From Enterobacteriaceae bacterium ESL0689 (GTDB lineage: Bacteria; Pseudomonadota; Gammaproteobacteria; Enterobacterales; Enterobacteriaceae), in contig JAQTIF010000001.1 in NCBI GenBank assembly GCA_029433525.1, positions 1,116,001-1,180,000 of the forward strand: DNA of 64,000 nt. Direction: 5' to 3'. Made by a program: the position numbers and the translations under genes. Positions 61,899-64,000 of the stretch are shown piece by piece. Below the pieces are notes generated by a model. That model had not been told where the DNA came from. It saw only the letters and a list, made by a program, of their open reading frames with translations, and ran no database searches. The first letter of the stretch is position 1. The number at the start of each line of letters is the position of its first letter.

Positions 61899-62085
61899 AA
61901 CGGTACGCGGATGTACTGCGATATCATCCAGGGTGATTTATCTTACAATGATTATCTGTTTTTACACCCTGATAAGACCTGATGGCAAACGATAAATATT
62001 GTGGGGACGCTATACGGTGTGCCGCTGATGAATGCGCATTCGGGACAGCTGGCACACCGTGGAAGGTGGTCGCGGGTAAAGTTTT

Positions 62086-64000
<1,915 letters not shown>

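Overview
This 64 kb window is chromosomal DNA from a member of the Enterobacterales. Almost every housekeeping gene has a recognisable Escherichia/Salmonella-type counterpart of similar length, and several local orders match E. coli (recA-recX-alaS-csrA-serV/argV, gshA-luxS, emrRAB-ygaHZ, nrdEF, cysJIH, relA-mazG-pyrG-eno, ppiB-lpxH, purEK). The genus cannot be fixed from this sequence alone. Compared with E. coli K-12 the window is a mosaic: the cueR...cysS block (about 11-12 min in K-12) is joined directly to the yqcC-truC-barA...nrdE block (about 60-62 min), and several K-12 gene groups are absent at the joints.

Layout. 1-5.7 kb is a Fur-controlled heme uptake and anaerobic heme-breakdown operon: TonB-dependent receptor, ChuT-type binding protein, ChuW radical-SAM anaerobilin synthase, ChuX, ChuY and the start of a ChuU/HmuU permease. 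Its promoter region carries a Fur box and a perfect FNR box. 6-16 kb holds cueR, ybbJ-qmcA, fetAB, cnoX, ybbO, purEK, lpxH-ppiB and cysS. 15.8-32.1 kb holds yqcC-truC, barA, rlmD, relA, mazG, pyrG, eno and the sulfite-assimilation genes cysJIH.

32.2-39.9 kb is the most unusual part. An intact type I-E-like cas3 stands alone, with no Cascade, cas1 or cas2 genes beside it. Behind it lies a minus-strand unit made of two degenerate I-E CRISPR half-repeats exactly 61 bp apart, a 32-nt pseudo-spacer and an intrinsic terminator. The first 11 nt of the pseudo-spacer match a site 76 bp upstream that carries the I-E PAM AAG. That site overlies the -10 box of a plus-strand promoter, which reads through a structured leader into an undescribed 31-codon ORF. 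This is the architecture of a CreTA-like, CRISPR-regulated toxin-antitoxin or a crRNA-like regulator. A GhoT/OrtT-family membrane toxin gene lies next to it, then the inducible ornithine decarboxylase operon (speFL leader peptide, speF, potE) and a 56-codon ORF containing a (CTGT)12 repeat.

39.9-46.8 kb is a gene-poor, mostly AT-rich accessory region: a DASS-type anion transporter, a 173-bp IS903-like miniature element with a perfect 9-bp target duplication, an unknown small membrane protein, a second Fur-controlled TonB receptor, ygbA and two copies of a dispersed repeat. 46.8-64 kb is core: mltB, pncC, SOS-controlled recA-recX, alaS, csrA, tRNA-Ser(GCU) and three identical tRNA-Arg(ACG), yqaB, gshA, luxS, emrRAB, ygaZH, and the class Ib ribonucleotide reductase genes nrdF and nrdE (nrdE cut by the window edge).
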